A DNA stretch of 64,000 nt from Vibrio casei (lineage in GTDB: Bacteria > Pseudomonadota > Gammaproteobacteria > Enterobacterales > Vibrionaceae), in contig NZ_AP018681.1 in NCBI RefSeq assembly GCF_002218025.2, positions 496,001-560,000 on the forward strand. The letters run 5' to 3'. Positions 53,106 through 62,703 of the stretch are shown piece after piece. The notes beneath the pieces were generated by a model. That model was not told the DNA's origin. It did not search any database and saw only the letters and a program-made list of their open reading frames with translations. The translations under genes were made by a program, and so were the position numbers. The first letter of the stretch is position 1. Every line of letters starts with the position of its first letter.

Positions 53106-53680
53106 TGTTCACCTCGTTAGTGATTGTACTCACTTAACTCAGTGTCCAAAACAGCTGGAGCGGATCAAGCCTAACATTGAGTTGAATTACGAATTGAACC
53201 GAAAATGGGGCTATTGGAAATACACATCATCCTTTAACTACTTTTATGGCAAAGTTTGGGATAAAAAACGTGAGTATGATTTTGGTAACCCCAAAGGTTG
53301 GTACATGGTTAACGGCTTAAAGGCCAATTACAACTTGACCAATTGGGATGGATTTATCCCTTCGGCTTACACCAGCTTTAAGCGTATTGATTTAAAGGGA
53401 GATCCTGAGGCTTCTTTTGGTACAGATAACTATTACGAGTTTTCAGTTGGGCTATTGCTGACGCCGCCCATTTTTAAAGACTATATCGATAATGTCGGAA
53501 TAGGTATTAATATGAACTACGGTAGTGCACTGAAAGGCGGAAGTATCGTTTTATTTTTTAATGAGTAAAAAACCGTACACCTAGTAAGTTTGAATTATAC
53601 AGTTTGATCGCTTAGCGTGGCGGTAGCGCTAAGAAAGTTAAAGCAAATATTGAATTGAGAATTATAAAGAGGATAGAGCA

Positions 53681-53956
53681 TTGGGATTTTTGTCGAAGTT
53701 ATTTGGCGGTAGCAAAACGTCAGCAAAGAAAGAAGTAGAACCAATTGAGTACAATGGCTTTTTAATTTACCCAGAACCTATCGCAGAAGGTGGGCAATTT
53801 CGAATTGCTGGACAAATAACCAAAGAAATTGATGGTGAAGTTAAAAGTCATCGGTTTATACGCTCAGATGTATTGTCTTCTGAATCAGATGCTTGTGAAT
53901 TAATGGTCAAGAAATCAAAGATGTTTATTGACCAATCATCCGGCAAGATTTTTTGA
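53681..53956 (+). CDS. HlyU-family transcriptional activator-like protein, 91 aa
   Basis: TTG start, preceded by an AGAGGATAG site. MGFLSKLFGGSK is a short basic/hydrophobic leader, then the HlyU domain: EPIEYNGFLIYPEPIAEGGQ, FRIAGQITKEIDGEVKSHRF, IRSDVLSSESDACELMV. This is the small HlyU family (PF10115-type) common in Vibrio, distinct from the ArsR-type HlyU of V. cholerae. Role in gene control is presumed. Confidence 0.75.
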   Translation: MGFLSKLFGGSKTSAKKEVEPIEYNGFLIYPEPIAEGGQFRIAGQITKEIDGEVKSHRFIRSDVLSSESDACELMVKKSKMFIDQSSGKIF

Positions 53957-54266
53957 TTCAATTGAATGTTTAATCAGCATTTTATGACTTATCACATGGA
54001 GATTTTCTACACAAATGCATGGCGTGCATATCAGGTATGACCTGTTATTGTGATCAATCTGTTGTTTTTTTACGTCATAAGAGTGAGAATCGTCAAACTT
54101 AGAGTTATATGTCATATAAAAATGTTTTTTTATTACATTGAACTTACGGTTACTATATTTAACTGTTATCTCTTAGGTTAAGTTGATCTTAATTAAAGGG
54201 CGATGCCCAGAGATGAGTTTAAATAGTGGACTACAAATTTATTGTGCCAATGTTCAAGGAATAGCT
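53957..54266. other. leader region of pntAB
   Basis: 310 bp with no gene. T-rich tracts around 54060-54180. A promoter for pntAB must lie here or in the preceding gene; I could not fix -35/-10 boxes. Confidence 0.4.
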
Positions 54267-55823
54267 ATGCAGATTGGTGTACCAAAAGAAATACTCGCGG
54301 GTGAAGCGCGAGTTGCTGCCACGCCGAAAACGGTTGAGCAGCTTTTAAAACTAGGCTTTACCGTCGCCGTTGAGTCAGGAGCGGGTGCTCTTGCCAGCTT
54401 TGACGATACTGCCTTTGAAGCGGCAGGTGCTTCAATTGTTAATACTGAAGAAGTGTGGAAGTCAGGTTTGATCCTGAAAGTAAATGCGCCTCGTATTAAC
54501 GATGAAACAGGTGTGGATGAGTTTGAGCTTATTCAAGAAGGTGCGAGCCTAGTGAGCTTTATTTGGCCAGCTCAAAATGAAGAGCTACTGAATAAACTGG
54601 CGACCAAAAACATTAATGTTATGGCGATGGATTCTGTGCCGCGTATTTCTCGCGCGCAATCGCTAGACGCATTGAGTTCAATGGCTAACATTGCAGGTTA
54701 CCGCGCGGTAGTTGAAGCAGCTCATCAGTTTGGTCGTTTTTTTACTGGTCAAATTACCGCTGCAGGTAAAGTGCCACCAGCGAAAGTATTAGTTGCAGGT
54801 GCGGGCGTTGCCGGTCTTGCTGCAATCGGTGCTGCCGGTAGCCTAGGCGCTATCGTTCGTGCATTCGATGTACGCCCTGAAGTAAAAGAGCAAGTCCAGT
54901 CAATGGGCGCAGAATTCTTAGAAGTTGATTTCAAAGAAGAGTCTGGCTCTGGCGATGGTTACGCGAAAGAAATGTCTGAAGCATTCAACAAAAAGGCTGA
55001 AGAGCTTTATGCTGAGCAAGCTAAAGATGTTGATATCATCATCACAACCGCATTGATCCCAGGCCGCCCAGCGCCGAAGCTTATCACCAAAGAAATGGTT
55101 GATAGCATGAAAGCGGGTAGCGTGATTGTTGACCTTGCTGCTGCGAATGGCGGTAACTGTGCATACACTGAAGCCGATAAAGTAATTACCACACCAAATG
55201 GTGTAACGATTATTGGTTACACTGACATGGTAGGTCGTTTGCCGACTCAATCTTCTCAGTTGTACGGTACAAACCTTGTAAACCTTCTTAAACTGCTTTG
55301 CAAAGAGAAAGATGGAAACATCAATATCGATTTTGATGATGTAGTACTTCGTGGCGTGACAGTGGTAAAAGAAGGCGAAGTAACATGGCCTGCGCCACCA
55401 ATTAAGGTATCAGCGCAACCACAAGCCGCTGCAAAACCTCAAGCTGCACCAGCGCCTAAAGTGGAAGAAGAACCAAAATCACCAACGAAGAAATTGGTTG
55501 GTATGGCTGTCGCTGCCGGTGTATTTGCTTGGATTGCAAGTGTTGCCCCTGCTGCATTCTTGACTCACTTAACCGTGTTTGTTTTAGCCTGTGTTGTCGG
55601 TTACTACGTAGTTTGGAATGTTTCACATTCACTGCATACTCCATTGATGTCGGTAACCAATGCTATTTCTGGCATTATCGTTGTCGGTGCATTGTTGCAA
55701 ATTGGGCAAGATAATACGTTGGTATCTGTCTTGTCTTTCATCGCTATATTAATTGCGAGCATTAACATTTTTGGTGGCTTTACCGTGACCAAACGTATGC
55801 TTGAAATGTTCCGTAAGAAATAG
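54267..55823 (+). CDS. pntA: NAD(P) transhydrogenase subunit alpha
   Basis: Proton-translocating transhydrogenase, NAD(H)-binding domain I plus first membrane part. The start at [20 protein letters not shown] is chosen from the family and an AAGGA site; an in-frame start 28 codons upstream is unlikely. The NAD-binding motif is [20 protein letters not shown] and the mobile-loop region [17 protein letters not shown] Pro/Ala linker occupies about residues 402-425, then four membrane spans. 518 aa. pntB follows after 9 bp. Confidence 0.97.
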   Translation: MQIGVPKEILAGEARVAATPKTVEQLLKLGFTVAVESGAGALASFDDTAFEAAGASIVNTEEVWKSGLILKVNAPRINDETGVDEFELIQEGASLVSFIWPAQNEELLNKLATKNINVMAMDSVPRISRAQSLDALSSMANIAGYRAVVEAAHQFGRFFTGQITAAGKVPPAKVLVAGAGVAGLAAIGAAGSLGAIVRAFDVRPEVKEQVQSMGAEFLEVDFKEESGSGDGYAKEMSEAFNKKAEELYAEQAKDVDIIITTALIPGRPAPKLITKEMVDSMKAGSVIVDLAAANGGNCAYTEADKVITTPNGVTIIGYTDMVGRLPTQSSQLYGTNLVNLLKLLCKEKDGNINIDFDDVVLRGVTVVKEGEVTWPAPPIKVSAQPQAAAKPQAAPAPKVEEEPKSPTKKLVGMAVAAGVFAWIASVAPAAFLTHLTVFVLACVVGYYVVWNVSHSLHTPLMSVTNAISGIIVVGALLQIGQDNTLVSVLSFIAILIASINIFGGFTVTKRMLEMFRKK

Positions 55824-55832
55824 GAGTAACAT

Positions 55833-57215
55833 ATGTCTGCAGGATTAGTACAAGCGGCATACCTTGTTGCTGCTGTTCTTTTTATCATGAGCCTTGCTGG
55901 TCTATCTAAGCAAGATTCTGCTCGTGCTGGTAACTACTACGGTATTACTGGTATGGCGATCGCATTGATCGCAACGATCTTTGGCCCTGAAACCGGTAGT
56001 ATTACTTGGATCATCATTGCGATGGTGATTGGTGGTTCGATTGGTATCTTCTACGCTAAGAAAGTAGAAATGACGGAAATGCCGGAGCTAGTGGCGATGC
56101 TACATAGCTTTGTGGGTGCAGCGGCCGTTTTGGTTGGCTATAACAGCTACTTAGATATGGGCACAATGGTTTTAAACCATGCTGAACACGTGATTCACCT
56201 GGTAGAAGTATTCTTAGGTGTATTCATCGGTACAGTAACCTTTAGTGGTTCGATTGTTGCTTTCTGTAAGCTACGTGGTCTAGTTTCATCTTCTGCGATG
56301 AACATTCCTCATAAGCACAAGTGGAACCTATTAGCATTAGTGACTTCAACTTTGTTGATGATCTACTTCGTGAACAACGATGGCAGTATGTTTGCTCTAT
56401 TAGTGATGACGGGCATTGCCTTAGTATTTGGTTATCACCTTGTATCATCAATCGGTGGTGCAGATATGCCAGTGGTTGTTTCTATGCTGAACTCATACTC
56501 TGGTTGGGCAGCGGCAGCAGCAGGTTTCATGCTAGCAAATGATCTACTTATCGTAACCGGTGCTCTAGTGGGTTCTTCTGGTGCGATTCTGTCTTACATC
56601 ATGTGTAAAGCCATGAACCGCTCTTTCATCAGTGTTATTGCTGGTGGTTTCGGCGCGGCTCCAACTTCTACATCAAGCGATGAAGAGCAAGGTGAGCACC
56701 GTGAAACAACCGCTGAAGATGTGGCTGAAATGCTGAAAGACTCTAAGTCAGTTATCATCACTCCGGGATACGGAATGGCGGTTGCACAAGCACAGTACCC
56801 AGTTTACGAAATCACTGAAAAGTTACGTGCACAAGGTATTGAAGTTCGCTTTGGTATTCACCCTGTAGCAGGACGTCTACCAGGTCACATGAACGTATTA
56901 CTCGCTGAAGCGAAAGTACCATACGATATCGTATTAGAAATGGATGAGATTAACGACGATTTCTCTGAAACAGATACGGTTCTGGTTATCGGTGCTAACG
57001 ATACAGTTAACCCAGCAGCTCAAGAAGATCCAAACAGCCCAATCGCAGGTATGCCTGTACTGGAAGTTTGGAATGCTAAAAACGTGATTGTCTTTAAACG
57101 TTCAATGAACACAGGTTATGCCGGTGTACAAAACCCATTGTTCTTTAAAGAAAACACGCAAATGCTGTTTGGTGATGCTAAAGCCAGCGTTGATGCTATA
57201 TCTAAAGCGCTTTAA
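55833..57215 (+). CDS. pntB: NAD(P) transhydrogenase subunit beta
   Basis: Second subunit: about eight or nine membrane spans (1-270) with the proton path, and a C-terminal NADP(H)-binding domain (about 285-460). Marks are [40 protein letters not shown] and [22 protein letters not shown] before the ATG. 460 aa, normal. PntAB makes NADPH using the proton gradient. Confidence 0.97.
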   Translation: MSAGLVQAAYLVAAVLFIMSLAGLSKQDSARAGNYYGITGMAIALIATIFGPETGSITWIIIAMVIGGSIGIFYAKKVEMTEMPELVAMLHSFVGAAAVLVGYNSYLDMGTMVLNHAEHVIHLVEVFLGVFIGTVTFSGSIVAFCKLRGLVSSSAMNIPHKHKWNLLALVTSTLLMIYFVNNDGSMFALLVMTGIALVFGYHLVSSIGGADMPVVVSMLNSYSGWAAAAAGFMLANDLLIVTGALVGSSGAILSYIMCKAMNRSFISVIAGGFGAAPTSTSSDEEQGEHRETTAEDVAEMLKDSKSVIITPGYGMAVAQAQYPVYEITEKLRAQGIEVRFGIHPVAGRLPGHMNVLLAEAKVPYDIVLEMDEINDDFSETDTVLVIGANDTVNPAAQEDPNSPIAGMPVLEVWNAKNVIVFKRSMNTGYAGVQNPLFFKENTQMLFGDAKASVDAISKAL

Positions 57216-57234
57216 TTTCTTGTTATAATTAATA

Positions 57235-57261
57235 AAAACCAGTCTTCGGGCTGGTTTTTTT
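57235..57261 (+). terminator. terminator of pntAB
   Basis: AAAACCAGTC-TTCG-GGCTGGTTTT: a stem closed by the very stable C(UUCG)G tetraloop, followed by a T run. Confidence 0.95.
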
Positions 57262-57471
57262 ATGCTCACCTTCGTCGTTCTAAAAAAGTAATCCTCATTT
57301 TTAATGTTCACAATCCTAATTTTTACGTATAACCAATCCTGTTTACTTTAATGATTAAAAGTTATCCAAACGTTAATTAATGACTCAAAAATGACATGTA
57401 TTCTACTCAGTGCAGTTTTTTTATGTAGTATGATGTACCATTATTTTCATATAAACATGGATTGTTAGCCC

Positions 57472-58917
57472 TTGAAAGCATCAAAATTTTTATTTTTGTT
57501 GACAGTATTGATGGTAGGGCAAGCGTATGCTGATACATTACCAGAGCGTATTGATCAATTTAAAGGATCATTTGATCACTCTAAGGCAAGTGCAATTTAT
57601 GATTTACGTGTCGTTCAAACTGATTTTCCTACTAGCCTATTATCACCAGAATCGTTGCTCCCACAAACATCTAAATACCCTTTAAAGGACTTGCAACTGG
57701 TTTATCTTCTTGCAACGACTTGTAAAGGTAAATATCCGCTAAGCCCTGCGGTTACTGAGCCTTTAGTGTTTACTCGGGCTATTTGTAAAGGGACATCATT
57801 ACCAATTAAATGGTTTATCCGTTCAGGACTCATTCACCCTGGCGGTGGAACCTATGCAGCTCGATATGCAGCACTTCATCCAGAAAAATACAAACAACTC
57901 GTTAATTTCATGCATATTGAAGAGAGGCCAAAAGCACCAGAAAATACTTTATTAGGTCGATTGCAATTAATGCCTTATGATTCTATCAGTGCGCTAATTG
58001 CTGGCTCTGAAACTATCATTGCAAATAATGAATTATGGCTAAGGCGAGGAACACAATATTATGTGTTCACTGAGTCTATTTGGAACCGTGCATTAAGTGA
58101 TGCGAATTTAATTGCGAGACCGTTGTCTCAAACAGATCATTGCTATGTAAGAAGTGGTAATGTTTGTTGGGATACAAAAAATGATTCAGATATTTTATTC
58201 TACAGCATACTCGCACTTGGTATTGTTAATATTACTCTTATATGCAGTTGGGGGTATTCTCGCTGGTTAAATAAGAGAAAGGAATTACGTAGCCGAATGT
58301 TAGTTCTGCAGATTCTAACACATGAACTACGTACTCCAATCGCAAGCTTATCGTTAACAGTGGAAGGTTTTAGAAGAGAATTTGAACATTTACCGAATAC
58401 TGTGTATGACGAATTCAGGCGTTTATGTGAAGATACAAGGCGTTTAAGGCAACTAGCTGAAGCAAGTAAAGATTATTTGCAGTCTGATACACAGACTTTA
58501 GCAACTGAATGGATTCCTTCGGTTGAAGAGTGGTTAGAATACCGATATGTACAGGGAGAATTTAATATCGGTATGGAGATTAATCAAGATCAAGCTGTAA
58601 AAGTAAACGTATATTGGCTTGGAACTTGTGTTGATAATTTAGTGAGAAATGCCTGTAAGTATGGTGAAGCCCCCGTACTCCTAAAGGTAACAACACATTC
58701 AAAGAAATTAGTTCTTGAGGTTATTGATCAAGGACAACTAACTAAAAAGGATTGGGCTAGACTTCGTAAGCCATTTGTAAGTAAAAGTGGTTTAGGTTTA
58801 GGCCTCACTATCGTTGAATCGATGGTTGCGCGAATGGGCGGTACAATGAGCCTTAGTGGTCCACCAACAACTTTTAAATTGGAGATTCCCTGTGAAACAG
58901 ACATTGCTACTCGTTGA
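57472..58917 (+). CDS. vxrA: VxrA-type sensor histidine kinase with DUF3404 sensor
   Basis: Membrane sensor kinase. Signal/TM segment at 1-20 (FLFLLTVLMVGQAYA), DUF3404-type periplasmic sensor to about 235, TM near 240-262 (FYSILALGIVNITLICSWGY), then HisKA with His284 in LTHELRTPIASL, and an HATPase with DNLVRNACKYGEAPV (N box) and KSGLGLGLTIVESM (G box). In V. cholerae VxrA controls cell-wall homeostasis and type VI secretion. 481 aa. Overlaps the regulator gene by 26 bp. Confidence 0.88.
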   Translation: MKASKFLFLLTVLMVGQAYADTLPERIDQFKGSFDHSKASAIYDLRVVQTDFPTSLLSPESLLPQTSKYPLKDLQLVYLLATTCKGKYPLSPAVTEPLVFTRAICKGTSLPIKWFIRSGLIHPGGGTYAARYAALHPEKYKQLVNFMHIEERPKAPENTLLGRLQLMPYDSISALIAGSETIIANNELWLRRGTQYYVFTESIWNRALSDANLIARPLSQTDHCYVRSGNVCWDTKNDSDILFYSILALGIVNITLICSWGYSRWLNKRKELRSRMLVLQILTHELRTPIASLSLTVEGFRREFEHLPNTVYDEFRRLCEDTRRLRQLAEASKDYLQSDTQTLATEWIPSVEEWLEYRYVQGEFNIGMEINQDQAVKVNVYWLGTCVDNLVRNACKYGEAPVLLKVTTHSKKLVLEVIDQGQLTKKDWARLRKPFVSKSGLGLGLTIVESMVARMGGTMSLSGPPTTFKLEIPCETDIATR

Positions 58918-59548
58918 AGATGATCGAAATCTAGCAGATGGCCTATTAGTCAGTTTAGAACAAGCAGGTTATGAGTGTTTGCACGTTGAACGCGCGGCTG
59001 ATGTTGCCTCTGTATGGGATAAAGCAGATTTAGTGATATTAGACCGTCAGCTGCCTGATGGTGATTCCGTTACATTTTTAAATGATTGGAAAAATATAAA
59101 ATCAGTACCTGTTATTTTGTTAACCGCTCTTGTTTCTGTTAAAGATAAAGTGTCGGGGCTTGATGCAGGTGCTAATGATTATTTAACTAAGCCTTTTGCT
59201 GAAGCGGAGCTCTTTGCTCGTATTCGAGCACAACTTCGTTCTCCAGATGCAGAAGATGATGGTAATACAGTTACCGTAGGGGATATCTTTATTGATAAAA
59301 CTACACGCGAAGTGAAGTTTGGAGAAGAGTTTGTAACGATGACTCGCACAGAGTTTGATTTATTGGTGTTTTTAGCGAGTAACTTAGGCCGAGTATTTAC
59401 TCGAGATGAGCTTCTTGATCATGTTTGGGGCTACAACCATTTCCCAACGACACGAACGGTTGATACTCATATTCTTCAACTTCGTCAAAAAATCCCAACA
59501 ATTAAAATAGAAACACTTCGCGGTGTTGGCTACAAAATGAAAGCCTAA
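58892..59548 (+). CDS. vxrB: VxrB-type OmpR-family response regulator
   Basis: GTG start with GGAG upstream, inside the end of vxrA. Receiver domain: Asp-Asp pair at 10-11, phosphorylation site Asp51 (VILDRQLPDG), Thr79, Lys100 (YLTKPF). OmpR/PhoB winged helix about 125-218 (VTMTRTEFDLLVFLASNLG; TRTVDTHILQLRQKI; ETLRGVGYKM). 218 aa. Confidence 0.88.
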   Translation: MKQTLLLVEDDRNLADGLLVSLEQAGYECLHVERAADVASVWDKADLVILDRQLPDGDSVTFLNDWKNIKSVPVILLTALVSVKDKVSGLDAGANDYLTKPFAEAELFARIRAQLRSPDAEDDGNTVTVGDIFIDKTTREVKFGEEFVTMTRTEFDLLVFLASNLGRVFTRDELLDHVWGYNHFPTTRTVDTHILQLRQKIPTIKIETLRGVGYKMKA

Positions 59549-59554
59549 TTTTAA

Positions 59555-60436
59555 ATGTCTCACTTAAAGTTAAGTTTTACATTTGTAACGTTGTCACTTT
59601 TTGCCGTTTCAGCGTCCAGTTGGGCGGCAAAACCTAATGATTGGTTTACAGAGAAGTCATCACTAACGAATGCTCATAAAACTCTTTTAGAGGGAGATTT
59701 AGAGCAAAGTTTTCATTCTATGATCCAAACTTGGCAAAAAGAGCCGAAAGAACATATCAAAAATCATCTTGACAACTTATTAACTAAAGCCTTGGATAAA
59801 GATTGTGGCCGTTCTTTTGATGGCTCTGGTTTCCCTAGTTGGTTGGAAAAGGTCACCATTCAAAGGCAAACTATTCAAAGTCCAGGAAGATTAAATTATC
59901 GACTGAGAATATTAGTTCAATCGAACCATAGACTCGATGATGTAACCTTTACAAAATGGCCAGATCTTACGCTTATAAACAAAGTAGGATTAGTTGAGAA
60001 CAAAGAGAGAAATCATTGGTTGTATAGCAATCGTATTGATATGAATGCTCAAATAGATAGCGGTTTATATAAGTTTAAATTGATAGATGAAGCTGGTGAG
60101 GAGTGGGAAAACTGGGTGATCTTATCAAAGCCAAATAATAAGCAAACGGTACGCTGGAATTCAAAAGACACTTGGGTTGTTGATAAAATAGGTTTATTGA
60201 ATCGTTTTTGTCCACTGCCAGTGCTTGAGGTTTCTTTATATGGAAATGTGAGTGGAGAATACACCGAAGTCTGGAAAAAAGAGTATGAAACCGATTATCC
60301 AGAATCAGTTTCGAATGTAGCACTACCACCAAATCGATATTTATTAGGTGTTTCCATTACCCATAAACGCTGGCAAGGTTTAATGACAATTGAAGATAAG
60401 CAAATAATTAATAAAGCTTATGATATATCAGATTAG
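59555..60436 (+). CDS. vxrC: VxrC-like exported protein (DUF2861-like), 293 aa
   Basis: Signal peptide SFTFVTLSLFAVSASSWAA, mature periplasmic protein rich in beta-strand patterns (RLNYRLRILVQSNHRLDDVT; SGLYKFKLIDEAGEEWENW). Six bases after vxrB, as in the vxrABC operon of V. cholerae, where the third gene is of unknown function. The symbol rests on position and general likeness. Confidence 0.7.
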   Translation: MSHLKLSFTFVTLSLFAVSASSWAAKPNDWFTEKSSLTNAHKTLLEGDLEQSFHSMIQTWQKEPKEHIKNHLDNLLTKALDKDCGRSFDGSGFPSWLEKVTIQRQTIQSPGRLNYRLRILVQSNHRLDDVTFTKWPDLTLINKVGLVENKERNHWLYSNRIDMNAQIDSGLYKFKLIDEAGEEWENWVILSKPNNKQTVRWNSKDTWVVDKIGLLNRFCPLPVLEVSLYGNVSGEYTEVWKKEYETDYPESVSNVALPPNRYLLGVSITHKRWQGLMTIEDKQIINKAYDISD

Positions 60437-60448
60437 ATAAGGTTGAGT

Positions 60449-60610
60449 ATGTTTGATGATCTACCTACGCTCTCTCACGAAGAGCAGCAAGATGCAGTAG
60501 AAGAAATACAGAAGTTAATGCAAGAAGGAATGAGTACAGGCCAAGCTATTCAGTTAGTAGCTCAAAAAATTCGAGCACAAAAAGCTAAAGAAAATAAGAG
60601 CAAGAAATAA
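60449..60610 (+). CDS. yoaH: YoaH/UPF0181-family protein, 53 aa
   Basis: ATG 60449 after [27 protein letters not shown], then [19 protein letters not shown], gives the full UPF0181 pattern of E. coli YoaH, with a Lys-rich end. Thirteen bases after vxrC, in the operon position where V. cholerae has a UPF0181 gene (last vxr gene). Function unknown. Confidence 0.88.
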   Translation: MFDDLPTLSHEEQQDAVEEIQKLMQEGMSTGQAIQLVAQKIRAQKAKENKSKK

Positions 60611-60660
60611 CTGATCAGATTAATATTATGCACTATAACTAAATATATATACTAAATTAA

Positions 60661-60680
60661 AAGGGGAGTACAACTCCCCT
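60661..60680. terminator. hairpin between convergent yoaH and the DUF3545 gene
   Basis: AGGGGAGT (60662-60669) and ACTCCCCT (60673-60680), loop of 3. T-rich on the minus side (TTTTAATTTAG), so it best serves the leftward DUF3545 gene. Confidence 0.75.
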
Positions 60681-60683
60681 CAA

Positions 60684-60860
60684 TTAGTATAAACGGTCTT
60701 CAAAATCCTCAGAGCGTTGATGCGTCCTTTCTCTATGAGTTTTACGTTTTGATTTGCTTTTTTCTACTAATTCACCGTCATAGTCATCAAAATCACGTTT
60801 GTTTTTTTTGTTACCATTACGAGGTGTATCATTTTTCAACCACTTATCCAAGTTGCTCAT
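60684..60860 (-). CDS. DUF3545-like small basic protein, 58 aa
   Basis: The start is at MSNLDKWLKND, after a GGACAGGA site; four residues further upstream is a weaker choice. The protein is very charged (DFDDYDGELVEKSKSKRKTH; RERTHQRSEDFEDRLY), with a conserved-looking WLKND start. This fits DUF3545, a Vibrionales family of unknown function. Confidence 0.65.
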   Translation of the reverse strand: MSNLDKWLKNDTPRNGNKKNKRDFDDYDGELVEKSKSKRKTHRERTHQRSEDFEDRLY

Positions 60861-60962
60861 TGTCCTGTCCAAACATCATTATCATTTATGAGTCGCAAGT
60901 AAGATTATGCAAATACAATGTGACAGTAAAACGAACTTTTTTTGACGTTATCATGAAATATA

Positions 60963-61826
60963 TTAATCGTAAGTTAGCGTTCTTAATTCAAAAGGAACAT
61001 CACTTAACTGATTAATATAATCTATCTTTTCATTGTTTTCATTCCAGCATAAGTACAAAGATTGTTCCATAATAGGAGCACCTTCAACAATAAACAGTTG
61101 CTCCTTATCTAAGCTTTTACTTACAACCGGTTCTGGTAAATAAGCCATCCCCGTATTCGCTATTAAATACTTCATAATGACATTACTTGATGAAGCATGC
61201 ATGATTGGTGTTTTTTGCAATTCTACAATACGAGCATGTTCAATAGAAAATCGAGTACTCCAGTCTAAATAGGCTAATGGGATAGATGGTAAATCTGAAA
61301 AAGTAGAATTTGACTGTGTTGATACTAACTTAAACTCAAAACTCGCGACTTGCTTTAAATTAAAACCTTCAACTTTGGGAGGATCACCAAGAAGAGCCAT
61401 ATCTATGCTTTTTTCCAGCAACGCTCGGACAATATCTTGCCTGCTAACTGATTCCATCCGAAAAGCAACTTCAGGAAGGGAATTATGGCTATCATTAATC
61501 CAATCAGAAATACCACTTAGTTCCCATACACTAGACGAAGCACCAATAGAAATTTGTTCCATATAATTATCACTAAGCAGTACATCTTGGCGAGCACGGC
61601 CCCATGTCTGTAATATGGACTCAGCATAAGGAAGCAATCTTTCACCTGCAGGTGTTAAATGGACATTACCTCGTTGACGAGAAAAAAGAGGGCTTCCTAA
61701 TTGAGACTCAAGCTGCCTAATACGAAAGCTCACTGCGGACTGCGTTAGATATAGACTTTCTGCTGCACGACCGAAATGACGGGTTTTACCGACCTCTAAA
61801 AATGTGCGTAATAGCTCAGTATCCAA
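60963..61826 (-). CDS. hdfR: LysR-type regulator HdfR
   Basis: The start is taken at TTG 61826 (reads DTELLRTFLEVGKTRHFGRA), with GAGGTG four bases before it; this matches the start of HdfR. HTH at about 18-40 (GRAAESLYLTQSAVSFRIRQ), then the LysR effector domain to residue 287. E. coli HdfR represses flhDC and is divergent from maoP (yifE); the same arrangement is seen here with 62000-62347. Confidence 0.85.
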   Translation of the reverse strand: MDTELLRTFLEVGKTRHFGRAAESLYLTQSAVSFRIRQLESQLGSPLFSRQRGNVHLTPAGERLLPYAESILQTWGRARQDVLLSDNYMEQISIGASSSVWELSGISDWINDSHNSLPEVAFRMESVSRQDIVRALLEKSIDMALLGDPPKVEGFNLKQVASFEFKLVSTQSNSTFSDLPSIPLAYLDWSTRFSIEHARIVELQKTPIMHASSSNVIMKYLIANTGMAYLPEPVVSKSLDKEQLFIVEGAPIMEQSLYLCWNENNEKIDYINQLSDVPFELRTLTYD

Positions 61827-61999
61827 TTTACACCTCAAAGCATTTGATAAAGATTAGATTTTCTAAAAACCATAATGACAAGAATAACCTAAAATGATAA
61901 AAATTTTTTATTAAATTGAACAAAATCTTTTGTTGTACAGAAACACAATAAACACCTATTTTCGCAGAAATACAAGTAACACAAGAAAAGAGTAAAAGA

Positions 62000-62347
62000 A
62001 TGAGAAATCTAGGAAAGTTTTTTGATAATAAACATTTTGCTCGAGGCTTTAATCGCTCAGGAGAATTCACTATTAATGAAGCGCAAGTACTTGAAAACTT
62101 CGGACGAACAATGAAAGGTTTGTATGAAGGAAGCCTTACACCTGAGAATTCAGACGAACATGAATTCATTTCTGCATTTCAGGAAGGAGGGGAGTATGTT
62201 AAAAGTCAATATGCCAATTGTTGGAAAAAATACTTAAATAAAACTCAAAGAAAAAGAACCTATACACTTTGCAGTACAGTGAAATCTACTGGTTCATCAT
62301 ATGACGACGATGATTCGGATAATGATGATATTGTTATTGAAGATTAA
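62000..62347 (+). CDS. maoP: MaoP (YifE) macrodomain Ori protein
   Basis: MaoP helps organise the Ori macrodomain in E. coli through its site maoS. The sequence carries the family pattern GKFFDNKHFARGFNRSGEFT, then TINEAQVLENFGRTMKGL and WKKYLNKTQRKRTYTLCS. The acidic end (YDDDDSDNDDIVIED) is typical. 115 aa. Divergent from hdfR as in E. coli, with a 173-bp shared promoter region. It hints that this replicon part may lie near an origin, but only by analogy. Confidence 0.9.
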   Translation: MRNLGKFFDNKHFARGFNRSGEFTINEAQVLENFGRTMKGLYEGSLTPENSDEHEFISAFQEGGEYVKSQYANCWKKYLNKTQRKRTYTLCSTVKSTGSSYDDDDSDNDDIVIED

Positions 62348-62364
62348 TAACTTCGAATTCAGCT

Positions 62365-62397
62365 AAGCCCGCTAATAAATAGCGGGCTTTTTTTTGT
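62365..62397 (+). terminator. terminator of maoP
   Basis: AAGCCCGCT (62365-62373) pairs with AGCGGGCTT (62381-62389), then eight T. The rest of 62398-62649 is AT-rich, with no gene seen. Confidence 0.95.
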
Positions 62398-62649
62398 TTA
62401 TTATTCACACTAAACATTGCAATGTGAGTTGATCTTCATGGCTTTAATTAAGTATTTGAATTTAAATGCTTATATTTTTTTGTTTAAAATCTCAATGTTT
62501 TCACGGCAAACACTTCATACTTACAAACAGGTTATTCACAAAGTGTAAGTAAATTACAAAACTGTATCCTTAATATTTTTGCTGGTTTGAGTGTCTATTC
62601 ATCAAGGTGTTAAGTAAGAGTGTTGTCACACTGTCACTTATTGTGGGCT

Positions 62650-62680
62650 AAAAAAAGCACAACCGATATGGTTGTGCTTA
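62650..62680 (-). terminator. terminator of the DsbA-family gene
   Basis: AAGCACAACC (62655-62664) pairs with GGTTGTGCTT (62670-62679), T run on the minus strand from plus-strand AAAAAA. Confidence 0.9.
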
Positions 62681-62703
62681 AGTGTTGCCTTAATTAGCTA
62701 TAT

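Larger units (their letters stand above)
51925..53167 (-). mobile_element. IS3-family insertion sequence, copy 2 (1,243 bp)
   Basis: Same length, ends and coding content as copy 1. Target duplication AGC (51922-51924 and 53168-53170). Same orientation as copy 1, so recombination between the two could delete or amplify the intervening 11.3 kb, including the cyanase cassette. Confidence 0.97.
51339..53568 (+). pseudogene. solitary outer-membrane autotransporter-like barrel gene split by IS copy 2
   Basis: The N-terminal part (51339-51924, GTG start after AAGGG) has a signal segment and begins the barrel (KVAVTSFPYSWQLN; AVRASYVHFENKVSL; YRLIYNITDSWNIKYGLGNH). After the IS the frame continues at 53171 (PNIELNYELNRKWGYWKYTS...) and ends GGSIVLFFNE, stop at 53568. 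Without the IS and one AGC the product is about 327 aa. Aromatic-alternating strands and a terminal Phe-type end suit an outer-membrane beta-barrel of the Vibrio Omp_AT (solitary autotransporter) family. The insertion inactivates it. Confidence 0.75.

Noticed and set aside
54183..54266. Earlier start of pntA
   Set aside because: The extra 28 codons do not resemble the family, and the ATG at 54267 has the ribosome site and the conserved MQIGVPKE start.
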